64,000 bases of DNA from Roseateles saccharophilus (GTDB lineage Bacteria > Pseudomonadota > Gammaproteobacteria > Burkholderiales > Burkholderiaceae_C). Shown here piece by piece: positions 8,165 to 17,535 of the stretch (position 1 is the stretch's first letter; every line of letters begins with the position of its first letter). The stretch is from NCBI RefSeq assembly GCF_004342485.1, contig NZ_SMBU01000022.1, forward strand, positions 26,815-90,814. The letters are read 5' to 3'. The notes below the pieces were generated by a model, which was not told the DNA's origin, ran no database searches, and was given only the letters and a program-made list of their open reading frames with translations. The position numbers and the translations under genes were made by a program.

Positions 8165-9722
8165 ATGCGCACCAACCTTCCCATCACTCAACGCGAATTC
8201 GACTTTCCAGCCGGCGTCACCCTCATGTCGACGACAGACACTCACAGCCGCATCAACTATGCCAATGCAGCGTTCATTGGGGTCAGCGGCTTCGACCGTG
8301 ATGAGCTCATGGGCCAGCCGCACAACCTTGTGCGACACCCTGACATGCCGACACAGGCTTTTGCGGACATGTGGGCCACACTCAAGGCCGGAGAGTCCTG
8401 GACGGCGCTGGTCAAGAATCGTCGCAAGAACGGCGACCACTATTGGGTGCGCGCCAACGCCACGCCGGTCATCCGCAACGGTCAAACGACCGGCTATATG
8501 TCCGTGCGCACGAAGCCCAGTCGCGAAGAGGTGGCCCAAGCCGAAACGCTCTACCGGGAACTCCGCGAAGGCCGTGCCAGCCACAGGGCATTTCGCCAGG
8601 GCCTCGTCGTCCGCACCGGCCTGTTGGGATGGATGTCAGCCTTGCAGACCATGCCAATACGCTGGCGCATTCGCGTCGCACTCGGCGCGGTCGCGGTGCT
8701 CGGAAGCGTCGGTGCGGCCATGTCAGGACTCGCCGGTATTCCCCTGTCGACCTTCGCCACGGGACTGGCTGCCGTGGTCGGAGCCGCGATGGGCTGGCTG
8801 GAAGCGCAGATCGCCCGGCCCCTGCAGGTCGTGCAGCGGCAGGCGCTGAGCGTGGCGGCCGGGCAGCCGGGCAGCCGGGGGAGAATATCCATCTGAACCG
8901 TGTGGACGAGGTGGGCATGATCCTGCGCGCGGTCAATCAGGCAGGGTTGAACCTGAGGTCCTTGGTCGATGATGTCGACGGGCAGGTTTCTGGGCTGCGA
9001 ACGCCAGCGCGGAAATCGCGCAGGGCAATGGCGACCTCAGCGCCCGCACTGAACAGGCAGCCTCCAGCCTGCAACAGACTGCTGCCTCGATGGAAGAAAT
9101 GACCGCCGCGGTCAAGGCCAGCGCCGAATCGGCGCGACAGGCCGTGCAACTGGCAGGTTCGGCCCGAGACGCCGCGGCGAAGGGTGGCGATGTCGTTGGG
9201 CAAGTGGTCGAGACGATGCGCCGCATCAGCGAAGCCAGCCATCGAATCTCCGACATCATCGGCGTCATCGACAGCATCGCCTTCCAGACCAACATCCTGG
9301 CCCTGAACGCCGCGGTCGAGGCGGCGCGCGCCGGTGACCAGGGGCGAGGCTTTGCCGTGGTGGCAGGAGAAGTGCGCGTTCTCGCGCGCCGCAGCGCGGA
9401 CGCGGCCAAGGAAATCAAGCAACTGATCGGCAGCAGCGTCGAGCGCGTCGAGGCGGGATCGGACCTTGTCGGTCAGGCCGGCAACCGCATGGAAGAGATC
9501 GTGACCCAAGTCCGGCGCGTGACCGACCTCATCAGCGAGATTGGTGCTGCCACCGAGGAGCAGTCGAGCGGCATCGGCCAGGTCAACCAGGCCGTCTCCC
9601 AATTGGATGAGGTCACTCAGCAGAACGCGGCGCTCGTCGAACAGTCGGCGGCCTCGGCGCATAGCCTCCAAGGACAGGCAGGACGGTTGGTGGAGGCTTT
9701 GGCCGTCTTCAGCCGCGCCTGA
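8165..9722 (+). pseudogene. Aer-like PAS chemoreceptor (MCP), two frameshifts
   Basis: Three consecutive frames together rebuild a full PAS-membrane-HAMP-signalling protein closely similar to the intact receptor at 54818-56368. Frame one (8165-8896) holds the PAS domain ([19 protein letters not shown]) and membrane segments. A tandem copy of CAGCCGGG near 8866-8882 shifts the frame by eight bases. Frame two carries [21 protein letters not shown] one-base loss near 8990 shifts to the third frame, which contains the conserved signalling hairpin [20 protein letters not shown] and ends at 9722. The intact protein would have been an aerotaxis or redox-type receptor coupling to CheW and CheA. Unless these are assembly errors, no full receptor is made. 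Confidence 0.85.
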
Positions 9723-9788
9723 TGCAGTTGCTCCCGCGCCCCCGGGCATCTCCGGGATTGCCCGCAACAAGTCTCCCGCGTTCGTGAA

Positions 9789-9975
9789 GTAGTTCCTTGG
9801 GATCCTGCAGTCGGCGGCGCGCCAATGGAGGCGTCGTGACCAACGTGCCAATTGGAACTTGTGTGACGACTCGGAACGGCTGCCGTATTCAGCCGGCGTT
9901 CACAGCCTAACCGGCGCCGAGAAGCGCCGATCGAAAGGACCCACCATGCGTGCCAACCTGCTTGACGGCCAAAGG
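9789..9975 (+). repeat. Chemoreceptor leader repeat, copy B, with truncated start
   Basis: Copy B of the leader at 8003-8164, extending past an ATG at 9946 whose first residues, MRANL, match MRTNL of the receptor at 8165. After about ten codons the similarity ends and the frame continues as low-complexity sequence to 10212 without a recognisable domain. This looks like the 5' stub of a third chemoreceptor gene. The remaining 9976-10261 contains nothing I can support as a gene. Confidence 0.5.
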
Positions 9976-10261
9976 AGTTCCGGTCTCGCGGCTAATGCTG
10001 CTGCCCTTCCGATATCCCGACGTAGCCCAGTCGTGGATGACGTCGGTCGTGCCCAGCCTTTGGACTATCCATGCGACGTGCCATGGCAGCCGACCATGAT
10101 GGACCAATCCAGTTGGCTCGCGGGGAGGGAGTGGGCTTGGGAGGGCCTCGGCGCACAGGCATCGCAAGCGACGCCTGTCCCGCACGCACCGCGAAGATCT
10201 GGGCGCCGCTAACCCAGGGAACAAGCCGCCTCCACTGGGTCACACCAACGCGTCACCGGTC

Positions 10262-10861
10262 ATGCCTCACGAACCCAATCCAGCCCCCCCTTCAGTCCTG
10301 ACTTCCCGGGAGGCCGGACAGCTTTGCGGCGTCAGCTTTCGCACGGTGATCCGTTGGATCGAGCGCGGCGAGCTGTCGGCGTATCGCCTCCCCGGTCGTG
10401 GCGACTATCGGATCGCGCTCTCCGATCTTCGGGATTTCGCGCGGCGGCACGGCCTGCCTGATCCAGCGGCCGCCAGCAGTGCGCCTACCCGTCCCGACCG
10501 CATCCTCGTCGCGGACGACGAGCCCTCGATGGCCCGGGCCATACAGCGTGTACTCCGCCCCGCGGGCTACGAGACGCTCGTGGCTACCGACGGTTTCCAG
10601 GCCGGCTCGATGCTGCACAGTTTCGCCCCGGCGTTGATGACGTTGGACCTACAGATGCCGGGGCTGGACGGCTTTGGCGTGCTGCGCTTCCTGCGCGACA
10701 GCAAGCCACGTCCCGATCTGCGTATCCTGGTCGTTTCGGGCGAATCGGAACAGCGACTGCGTGAAGCGCGCGAACTGGGCGCACATAGGACGCTTGCCAA
10801 GCCTTTTGACAACGGGCAGTTGTTGGCGACCGTGCAGGCGCTGCTGGCGGGATCACACTGA
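10262..10861 (+). CDS. Response regulator with N-terminal excisionase-type HTH
   Basis: A 199-residue protein with reversed domain order. Residues 11-65 form a MerR/excisionase-like helix-turn-helix (LTSREAGQLCGVSFRTVIRW, then GRGDYRI), and residues 78-195 form a receiver domain with acidic pair D85/D86, phospho-acceptor D129 in LDLQMPGLDG and the KPF lysine near the end. A short Ala/Pro linker joins them. Most response regulators have the receiver first, so this resembles BldC/SlyA-unrelated HTH-REC hybrids found near c-di-GMP genes. It begins a run of five co-directional signalling genes and lies 12 bp before the MHYT-GGDEF-EAL gene. It probably binds DNA in a phosphorylation-controlled way; targets are unknown. 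Confidence 0.82.
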   Translation: MPHEPNPAPPSVLTSREAGQLCGVSFRTVIRWIERGELSAYRLPGRGDYRIALSDLRDFARRHGLPDPAAASSAPTRPDRILVADDEPSMARAIQRVLRPAGYETLVATDGFQAGSMLHSFAPALMTLDLQMPGLDGFGVLRFLRDSKPRPDLRILVVSGESEQRLREARELGAHRTLAKPFDNGQLLATVQALLAGSH

Positions 10862-10873
10862 CGGAGGCGCCTG

Positions 10874-13030
10874 ATGAGCTACCTCAAGGCAAGCTACGAC
10901 CCCTGGTTGGTCGTCCTGTCGGTCTTCATCGCCAGCTTCGCCTCGTATGTTGCCTTGAACCTCGCTCGCCGCGTGGGCGAACCGGACCGACGGGCCGCAA
11001 AGGCCTGGTGGGTCGGTGGCTCCGTCGTGATGGGGACGGGAATCTGGTCCATGCATTTCGTCGGCATGCTGGCGTTCAGTCTGCCGATCGCGATTGGCTA
11101 CACCGCGCTGCTGACCTTCACCTCCTGGATCGCCGCGGTCGTCGTATCCGGCATCGCGCTGGGTATCGCCGGTCGTGGTGCGCTGACGGGCGGGCGACTT
11201 GTGCAGGGGGCGGTAGCCATGGGAGCCGGCATCTGCGCGATGCACTACAGCGGCATGGCCGCAATCGACATGGAGCCCGGCATTGCTTGGGATCCGGGAT
11301 GGGTGTTGGTCTCTGTCGCTATCGCGGTGGGCGCCTCAGCCACCGCCCTCGTCATCTTCTTCAAACTGGCGCGGCTGGATGGGTTTCGCGGCGCTATGGT
11401 GCAAGGGCTCTCCGCGGTCGTCATGGGTCTGGCCATCAGTGGCATGCACTACACCGCCATGGCCGCCGCACGCGTCCCGCTCGACGCCGTTTGCTCGAGC
11501 GCCGGAGCGCTCTCCGGGAGCAGGCTGGAGACCCTGGTCGTCATGGTCGCGCTGGCGATGTTGGCATGTACGTGGATTGTCTTGTCGCTGGACGCCCGCA
11601 CGCAGCGCAAGACGCTCGTGCTTGCGAAATCTCTGCGCCTCTCCAACGAACAACTTGCAAGAGCCAACGAGGAACTGCGCCGCCGCACCTTCGTGGATCC
11701 CTTGACCGACCTGCCCAATCGCAAGCTGTTCGAGGACCGACTCGCTCATGCCGTGGCGATCCACAAGCGGCTCGATGACCGCCCGGGGGAACGCGCGCAT
11801 GGGACGCTGGCCGTGCTCTTCATCGACCTGGACGGCTTCAAGCCCGTCAATGATTCATTCGGCCACGGCGCTGGCGACCTGGTGCTCACGGAAGTGGCGC
11901 GACGGCTTGGTCAGAGCGCACGGGCCGGCGATACGGTGGCTCGTGTGGGCGGCGACGAATTCCTGCTGCTGATGGAGGATGTGGGCACGGTCGCCGACTG
12001 CACGGCCCTGGCTGCCCGCCTGTGCGAAGCCCTACGCGCGCCGATCAAGCTGGGCGGACAGGCCATCGAGATCTCAGCCTCCATCGGCATCGCCGCTGCA
12101 CCGGGGCATGGTGAGCGTGATCGCCTCATCGCCCATGCCGACGCAGCGATGTACGCAGCCAAGCGTGCTGGCGGCAACGGCTACACGCTGTTCGAGTCCC
12201 GCATGGACGCCGATGCACATGCGCAGCTGAGCCTGCAAGCCGAACTGCGGCATGCCGCCGAGCGCGGCGAGTTGATGCTGTACTACCAGCCCAAGATTGC
12301 AGGCCGGGGCGGCCAGATCCACAGCGTCGAGGCCCTGCTGCGCTGGCGCCACCCTCGGCGCGGTTTGATCGGGCCGGCCGAGTTCATCCCGCTGGCGGAG
12401 CGTTTTGGCTTCATCGCGCAGGTCGGCCAATGGGTTGTCGAAGAGACCTGCCGACAAATGCACGAATGGAGTGCGCAAGGTGTTCATATCCGCGTGGCCA
12501 TCAACCTGTCCGCCCAGCAGTTGCGTGATGCAGACCTCGCAGGGAAGATCGGCCGCGCAATCCGGTGTTACGACATCGCCCCTGATCGACTGCTCTGCGA
12601 GATCACCGAATCGGCCGCGATGGAAGATGTGGAGTCCACGCAACGCGTATTCGATGGCTTGGCCCGTATCGGCATATTCCTGTCCATCGACGACTTCGGC
12701 ACCGGCTTCAGCAGCCTGGGCTATCTACGCCGACTCCCGGCCAAGCAGTTGAAGATCGACCGCAGCTTTGTCCAGGATCTGGAAACCAGCCCGGACGCCC
12801 GGGCCATCGTCGACGCTGTCGTGCAGCTAGCTCATGCCCTGGGCCTCAAGGTCGTCGCCGAGGGTGTCGAAACCGAAGCCCAGCGAGCCATCTTGGTCGC
12901 CCTCGGCAGCGATGAGCTTCAGGGCTACCTGTTCGCACGCCCCATGCCCGCCATGGATTTGCTGGACTGGATGCTGGACCGCACGCCTGTCGGCGATATC
13001 GACTTCGCCCCCTCGGTCATTGATGCGTGA
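10874..13030 (+). CDS. MHYT-GGDEF-EAL membrane c-di-GMP enzyme
   Basis: A 718-residue inner-membrane protein. The N-terminal 245 residues contain seven membrane helices with three MHYT repeats (MHFVGML, MHYSGMAAI, MHYTAMAAA), a module thought to bind a metal and sense a diatomic gas or redox state. A GGDEF domain follows with the intact active-site sequence RVGGDEFLLL near residue 356, then an EAL domain starting VEALLRWRHPRRG near residue 485 with the later DDFGTGFSSLGYLRRLP motif. Both catalytic signatures look complete, so it may make and degrade cyclic di-GMP. It is 12 bp downstream of the HTH-REC regulator and upstream of an HD-GYP-like regulator. Confidence 0.93.
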   Translation: MSYLKASYDPWLVVLSVFIASFASYVALNLARRVGEPDRRAAKAWWVGGSVVMGTGIWSMHFVGMLAFSLPIAIGYTALLTFTSWIAAVVVSGIALGIAGRGALTGGRLVQGAVAMGAGICAMHYSGMAAIDMEPGIAWDPGWVLVSVAIAVGASATALVIFFKLARLDGFRGAMVQGLSAVVMGLAISGMHYTAMAAARVPLDAVCSSAGALSGSRLETLVVMVALAMLACTWIVLSLDARTQRKTLVLAKSLRLSNEQLARANEELRRRTFVDPLTDLPNRKLFEDRLAHAVAIHKRLDDRPGERAHGTLAVLFIDLDGFKPVNDSFGHGAGDLVLTEVARRLGQSARAGDTVARVGGDEFLLLMEDVGTVADCTALAARLCEALRAPIKLGGQAIEISASIGIAAAPGHGERDRLIAHADAAMYAAKRAGGNGYTLFESRMDADAHAQLSLQAELRHAAERGELMLYYQPKIAGRGGQIHSVEALLRWRHPRRGLIGPAEFIPLAERFGFIAQVGQWVVEETCRQMHEWSAQGVHIRVAINLSAQQLRDADLAGKIGRAIRCYDIAPDRLLCEITESAAMEDVESTQRVFDGLARIGIFLSIDDFGTGFSSLGYLRRLPAKQLKIDRSFVQDLETSPDARAIVDAVVQLAHALGLKVVAEGVETEAQRAILVALGSDELQGYLFARPMPAMDLLDWMLDRTPVGDIDFAPSVIDA

Positions 13031-13158
13031 ACTGCTGCTCAACCGTCGGATGACCATGCCTGACAGTTCGGGAATACGGCAAAAACTAGACAGTCGCGCC
13101 ACAGCCGGCATGCCTAAACTTCCTTCTCAATGGCAAGGCTAGGTCCAGGGAGAACCGT

Positions 13159-14475
13159 ATGGATTCAATTGCCTCCGATCCACCTGTCGTCCTCTTCGTC
13201 GACGACGAGCCCGCCATCCTCAGTGCGCTACGACGCCTCTTCCGGCCGCTGGGTTACCGCGTGCTGCTGGCCGAGAGCGGCCCAGCGGGACTGGATCTTC
13301 TGGAGAAGGAGCCGGTCGACCTCGTGGTCTCCGACATGCGCATGCCGGAGATGGACGGGGCGACCTTGTTGGAAAAGGTACGCGAGCGCTGGCCAACGGT
13401 CGGTCGCATCCTGCTGACCGGCTATGCCGACATCGCCTCCACCGTCGCCGCAATCAACCGTGGACAAATCCACCGCTATATCGCGAAGCCCTGGGATGAC
13501 CGCGAGCTCGTGATGTGCGTTCAGGACGGGCTGGAGCGCCGTCGTCTGGAGCAGGAGAACAAGTCACTGCTGCGTCTGACGCGCGAGCAGAACGATGAAC
13601 TGCAGACCCTCAACGCCAGCCTTGCCGAGCGGGTGAAGGCGCGAACGGGGGAGCTCGAGCAGGTCAATGCCATGCTCGAGACCTCGTTCGCTCAGGTGCA
13701 GGAGAACTTCCTGCTCTCGATCAATGTCTTCTCCGGCCTCGTCGAGCTGCGCTCCAGTGGCTTGGCCGGATATTCGCGTCAGGTGGCCGACTTGGCGCGG
13801 CGCATTGCACGCCGCCTCAGTGGTGGAGCGATGATGGAGGAGGATGTCTACATCGCCGGGCTTCTGCATGAGATCGGCAAGATTGGGTTTCCGGACCCGC
13901 TGTTGCGCAAGCCGCTGTCGGCCATGTCCGGCGATGAGCTGGCTCTGTATCGCCGCCATACCTTGAACGGTGAAGCCGCCTTGCTGCCCCTGGGCCGGCT
14001 CCAGCGCGTCGCCCGCTACGTGCGCTCGCATCATGAGCGCATCGATGGCAAGGGCTTCCCGGATGCGCTGAGTGGTGAAGAAGTCCCCCTCGGCGCACAG
14101 ATCCTCAGCGTATCCAGCGATTTCTACGCCGCCCAGTCGGGACGGCTGTCACTCAAGCGCTACGCCCCGGCAGAAGCACAGGCCCTGATCCGCGGTGGCG
14201 CCGAAACACGCTACAAGACCAGTGTCGTCGAAGCCTTCGAACTGGCGCTGGGCGACGAACCCACCGACAAGCCTGACGACCGTCAACTGCAGGCTTACGA
14301 GGTCGCCCCTGGCATGGTGCTGTCGCGCGACCTGCTGTCCCCACAGGGTACGCTGCTGCTGGCCGCTGGCTTCGTCTTCGACGCACGCGTCGTCCGGCAG
14401 CTGCGCGAGTTTTCCGGTCGCGAGGGTGTGAAGCTCGAGATCTTCGTCAAGCTGCAAGAAGGAGTCCATCCTTGA
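13159..14475 (+). CDS. Receiver plus HD-GYP-like regulator (variant HE motif)
   Basis: A 438-residue cytoplasmic response regulator. The receiver covers residues 8-125 with D15/D16 and phospho-acceptor D59 (SDMRMPEMDG). A coiled segment (about 135-180) links to an HD-GYP-like domain (about 185-365). The metal-binding HD pair is LLHEIGKIGFP here, with E238 in place of the usual aspartate, and the GYP signature reads HHERIDGKGFP (291-301), with Phe for Tyr. The rest of the site is preserved, so the protein may still hydrolyse c-di-GMP, or may have become a sensor or binding protein. A further C-terminal domain of about 70 residues follows. Its stop overlaps the TTG start of the next gene. Confidence 0.88.
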   Translation: MDSIASDPPVVLFVDDEPAILSALRRLFRPLGYRVLLAESGPAGLDLLEKEPVDLVVSDMRMPEMDGATLLEKVRERWPTVGRILLTGYADIASTVAAINRGQIHRYIAKPWDDRELVMCVQDGLERRRLEQENKSLLRLTREQNDELQTLNASLAERVKARTGELEQVNAMLETSFAQVQENFLLSINVFSGLVELRSSGLAGYSRQVADLARRIARRLSGGAMMEEDVYIAGLLHEIGKIGFPDPLLRKPLSAMSGDELALYRRHTLNGEAALLPLGRLQRVARYVRSHHERIDGKGFPDALSGEEVPLGAQILSVSSDFYAAQSGRLSLKRYAPAEAQALIRGGAETRYKTSVVEAFELALGDEPTDKPDDRQLQAYEVAPGMVLSRDLLSPQGTLLLAAGFVFDARVVRQLREFSGREGVKLEIFVKLQEGVHP

Positions 14476-15035
14476 GCGCACGCATCCTGCTCGTCGACGA
14501 CGAACCCAACATCCTCGCCTCCCTGCAGCGCCTGATGCGCAACGGTCTCGAGGATGCCGAAGGTGGTCGCTACCAGGTGGAATGCTTCACCGACGCGAGC
14601 GCCGCCCTGGCTCGCGCCCTGGAGTGCGCCTTCGCCCTGGTCATCTCGGACCAGCGCATGCCCGGGATGAGCGGGGTGGAATTCCTGACAGCGCTGCGCC
14701 AGATCCAGCCCGATTGCGGCCGCATCGTGCTGTCCGGTTACGCGGACCTGAACGCGCTGATGGCGGCCATCAACGAAGCCGCCATCGACCGCTTCATCTC
14801 CAAGCCCTGGACCGATTTCGAACTGCTCAGCGCAGTGCGCCAGGTACTGCGCATCCGCGAGTTGACCGTTGAGAACCAGTTGCTGGCCGATCAGGTCCGC
14901 CAGCAGCGCGGCGTGCTCAGTGCGCAAGAAGCCGAGATTCGTCGCCTGGAGAAGCTGGAACCCGGAATCACCCATGTCCGATGGGGATGCGATGGCTCCT
15001 TCATCCTCGAGGATCCGGGCGAGGTCGCACCATGA
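14472..15035 (+). CDS. Single-domain response regulator with coiled-coil tail
   Basis: A 187-residue protein with a receiver domain (residues 1-125): acidic pair in ILLVDDEPNI, phospho-acceptor in VISDQRMPGMSG and the lysine in ISKPW. It ends in a short coiled coil and an undefined tail. The start is a TTG at 14472 overlapping the previous stop, with AAGGAG upstream; there is no better in-frame ATG. Receivers of this kind (SDQRMP, SGYAD, KPW) often accompany HD-GYP regulators. It overlaps the downstream histidine kinase by four bases (ATGA), so the kinase is its likely phosphodonor. No output domain is visible. Confidence 0.88.
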   Translation: MSARILLVDDEPNILASLQRLMRNGLEDAEGGRYQVECFTDASAALARALECAFALVISDQRMPGMSGVEFLTALRQIQPDCGRIVLSGYADLNALMAAINEAAIDRFISKPWTDFELLSAVRQVLRIRELTVENQLLADQVRQQRGVLSAQEAEIRRLEKLEPGITHVRWGCDGSFILEDPGEVAP

Positions 15036-17122
15036 ACTCCATGCCCTTGAACGGCGATTTCCGGCTCGCCCTGCAGGCGGTGACGACGCCGACGCTGGTG
15101 CACGACGCGGACCGGATTCTGCTCGCGAACGCTGCCATGCAGCGCCTTCTTGGCTACGCTGAAGACGAGCTGCAGAAGATGCCGCCTCACGGCTGGGCAG
15201 TTGCCGAACATGCGGATGTACTGAAGCGCTATGGCGAGCGCTGCCTGAGCGAGGATGGTGAACTGCCGGCCATCGAGATCGAGGCCAGCACCGGCAGCGG
15301 CGCGAATCGGGTGCTGGAGATCAAGGGCCAGCGGGTCGTCTCGGGTGGCCAAGCCTGTGCGGTTCTGAGCGGGGTGGATCTCAGTGACATCCGCCACGTG
15401 CAGAACAGCTTGTACGACATGGGCCGCGTGCTCACCCAAATCCTCGAGAACAGCCCGGTTGCAACCTTCGTCATCGACAAGGCGCACCGGGTCACGCACT
15501 GGAATTCCGCCTGCGCCCAGACGACGGGCCGCGATGCGTCCTACATGCTGGGCCGCGAAGATGCCTGGCGCGCCTTCTATCCCCGGCACAGACCTTTGTT
15601 GGCGGACCTGATCGTGGACGGTCTCGTAGAGAGGGAAAGCCAGTACTTGTACGGGGGGCGCTGCCATCGGTCACCCCACATTTCCAACGCCTTCGAGGTC
15701 GAGAGTTTCTTCCCCGACTTCGGCGAAGGGGGGCGTTGGCTCTTCTTCACGGCCGCACCGATCAGCGACATGCAGGGGCAGATCATCGGCGCCATCGAGA
15801 CGCTGCAGGACGTCACACGCCGCCGCCAGGCCGAGGACGAACTACGCCGTCATCGGAGCGAACTCGAGAACATGATCGCCGATCGCACGGCCGAGCTGCT
15901 CAGCACCCACCATGAACTCGAGGCCTTCCTGGAGAACGCGTCGGTCGGGATCATCGCGACGGCGAACAACCGCGTACAGCGGGGAAACAAGAAGTTCGTC
16001 GAGATGTTCGAACTTGGCGACATTCCAGCGCACGGCTTGGAGACACGTCGCCTGTTCAAGAGCGACGACGATTTCATGGCTTTGGGGCGCATTGCCCACC
16101 CGGTGCTGTCCCAGGGCGACTCACTGCTTCACGAGATGGAGGTTTGCACGCTGGCCGGGCATCGCTTATGGGTGCAGATCATTGCCTATGTCGCCAATCC
16201 TTCGGAGCCTGATGCCGGCACATGGTGGCTGTTGCAGGACCGCACCGAAGTGCGCCGGGTGCAGCGTGAGCTGGAGCTGAACTACGAACGCATCAAGCAG
16301 ACCAATTCGCGCCTCGAAGAGGCGCAGAACCAGTTGCTGCAGTCCGAAAAGATGGCATCCATCGGACAACTCGCCGCCGGCGTCGCCCATGAGATCAACA
16401 ACCCCATCGGATTTGTCAGCTCCAACCTCGGTTCGCTGCGCGGCTACATCGAGCCCGTGTTCGGCCTGCTGAAGCTTCTCAAGCGCCTGCCTGCTGCCGC
16501 ACTGCCATCCGAACTCAGCGCAGAGCTCAGGCGTGTCGATGCAGCCGTCGACCTGGATTTCGTGCAGGAGGATTTGCCCCAGTTGCTCGATGAGAGCGAG
16601 GAGGGTTTATCACGGGTGAAGAAGATCGTTCAGGACCTGAAAGACTTCTCTCGCGTCGACCACGCCGACTGGCAGGACGCCGATCTCAATGCCGGCTTGG
16701 ACTCCACCCTCAACGTCGTCATGAACGAGGTCAAGTACAAGGCCGAGGTGCGCAAGAACTATGGTGTCCTGCCACCCGTTCGCTGCATCGCGGCCCAACT
16801 GAACCAGGTCTTCATGAACCTGATCGTCAACGCGGCCCATGCCATCCCCGAGCGCGGCACGCTCACTTTGAGCAGCCGTGCGGAAAACGATTGGGTCTGC
16901 ATCGAGGTCGCCGACACCGGGACCGGCATGACCGAGGAGGTCAAGCGCCGCATCTTCGAGCCCTTCTTCACGACCAAGCCTGTCGGGAAGGGCACAGGCC
17001 TGGGCCTGTCCCTGTCCTTCTCCATCGTGCAAAAGCATGGTGGCCGTATCGAGGTGGACTCCGAGCCTGGTGTCGGCACGCGCTTTTACGTCTGGATTCC
17101 TGTGCGCCCTGCCCAGTCGTGA
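15032..17122 (+). CDS. Multi-PAS sensor histidine kinase
   Basis: A 696-residue soluble kinase. Three PAS-type domains lie at about residues 10-110, 125-265 and 290-405; the second begins ILENSPVATFVIDKAHRV and the third FLENASVGIIATANN. A coiled coil leads to the H-box (QLAAGVAHEINNPIGF, histidine near 453). The ATP-binding domain has the N-box MNLIVNAAHAI, G1 DTGTGM and the lid FEPFFTTKPVGKGTGLGL. The AHEINNPIGFV type of H-box belongs to the NtrB/HWE-unrelated family seen in many Burkholderiales. There is no membrane segment. The ATG at 15032 overlaps the stop of the receiver gene, making a kinase-regulator pair with 14472 and probably 13159. Confidence 0.92.
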   Translation: MNSMPLNGDFRLALQAVTTPTLVHDADRILLANAAMQRLLGYAEDELQKMPPHGWAVAEHADVLKRYGERCLSEDGELPAIEIEASTGSGANRVLEIKGQRVVSGGQACAVLSGVDLSDIRHVQNSLYDMGRVLTQILENSPVATFVIDKAHRVTHWNSACAQTTGRDASYMLGREDAWRAFYPRHRPLLADLIVDGLVERESQYLYGGRCHRSPHISNAFEVESFFPDFGEGGRWLFFTAAPISDMQGQIIGAIETLQDVTRRRQAEDELRRHRSELENMIADRTAELLSTHHELEAFLENASVGIIATANNRVQRGNKKFVEMFELGDIPAHGLETRRLFKSDDDFMALGRIAHPVLSQGDSLLHEMEVCTLAGHRLWVQIIAYVANPSEPDAGTWWLLQDRTEVRRVQRELELNYERIKQTNSRLEEAQNQLLQSEKMASIGQLAAGVAHEINNPIGFVSSNLGSLRGYIEPVFGLLKLLKRLPAAALPSELSAELRRVDAAVDLDFVQEDLPQLLDESEEGLSRVKKIVQDLKDFSRVDHADWQDADLNAGLDSTLNVVMNEVKYKAEVRKNYGVLPPVRCIAAQLNQVFMNLIVNAAHAIPERGTLTLSSRAENDWVCIEVADTGTGMTEEVKRRIFEPFFTTKPVGKGTGLGLSLSFSIVQKHGGRIEVDSEPGVGTRFYVWIPVRPAQS

Positions 17123-17251
17123 TGATCATCACCTTGAACTTCGCCCACTACCTGTCTTCACGTCGGCCTCGTCGGCCAGTCGCCTCAGCAAGGGATCCGG
17201 TTTTCGGGGGGCAAGGTCACAGTGATGGCGATAAGGTGCATAAACACACAA

Positions 17252-17280
17252 GCACTCAAGCACTCAAGCACTCAAGCACC
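17252..17280 (+). repeat. Short tandem repeat, 8-bp unit GCACTCAA x3.6
   Basis: Three full copies of GCACTCAA and a partial fourth lie 15 bp before the start of the antitoxin gene. The location upstream of an RHH protein could make it an operator with iterated half-sites, or it may be simple slippage; the sequence alone does not decide. Confidence 0.7.
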
Positions 17281-17295
17281 GTATTGGAGGGCAAT

Positions 17296-17535
17296 ATGAA
17301 CACCGTTCGCTGGAACATCGCCGTGTCGCCGGACGTAGATCAGTCCGTGCGCATGTTCATCGCCGCGCAGGGCGGCGGCCGCAAGGGCGACTTGTCGCGC
17401 TTCATCGAGGAAGCTGTGCGCGCCTACCTGCTGGAGCGCGCCGTCGATCAGGCCAAGACGGCTGCTACCAGCATGAGCGAAACCGAATTGATCGACCTCA
17501 TCGACGAGGCTGTGCAATGGGCGCGTGAGCACTGA
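17296..17535 (+). CDS. Ribbon-helix-helix-type antitoxin
   Basis: A 79-residue protein. NTVRWNIAVSPDVDQSVRMF near the N-terminus followed by KGDLSRFIEEAVRAYLLERA fits the strand-helix-helix layout of CopG/Arc-like antitoxins, though the first strand is longer than usual. TTGGAGGGCAAT gives a strong ribosome site before the ATG at 17296. The stop overlaps the ATG of the PIN-domain gene (TGATG), as usual for toxin-antitoxin pairs. It would neutralise the PIN toxin and repress its own promoter, possibly via the tandem repeats just upstream. Its partner is frameshifted, so the module may be inactive as a toxin. Confidence 0.78.
   Translation: MNTVRWNIAVSPDVDQSVRMFIAAQGGGRKGDLSRFIEEAVRAYLLERAVDQAKTAATSMSETELIDLIDEAVQWAREH

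Noticed and set aside
9090..9722. Stand-alone signalling-domain protein starting at 9090
   Set aside because: It is the third frame of the broken chemoreceptor; the ATG at 9090 is an internal methionine of the ancestral protein.
17252..17280. CRISPR or transposon end
   Set aside because: Contiguous 8-bp units with no spacers; no inverted partner found.
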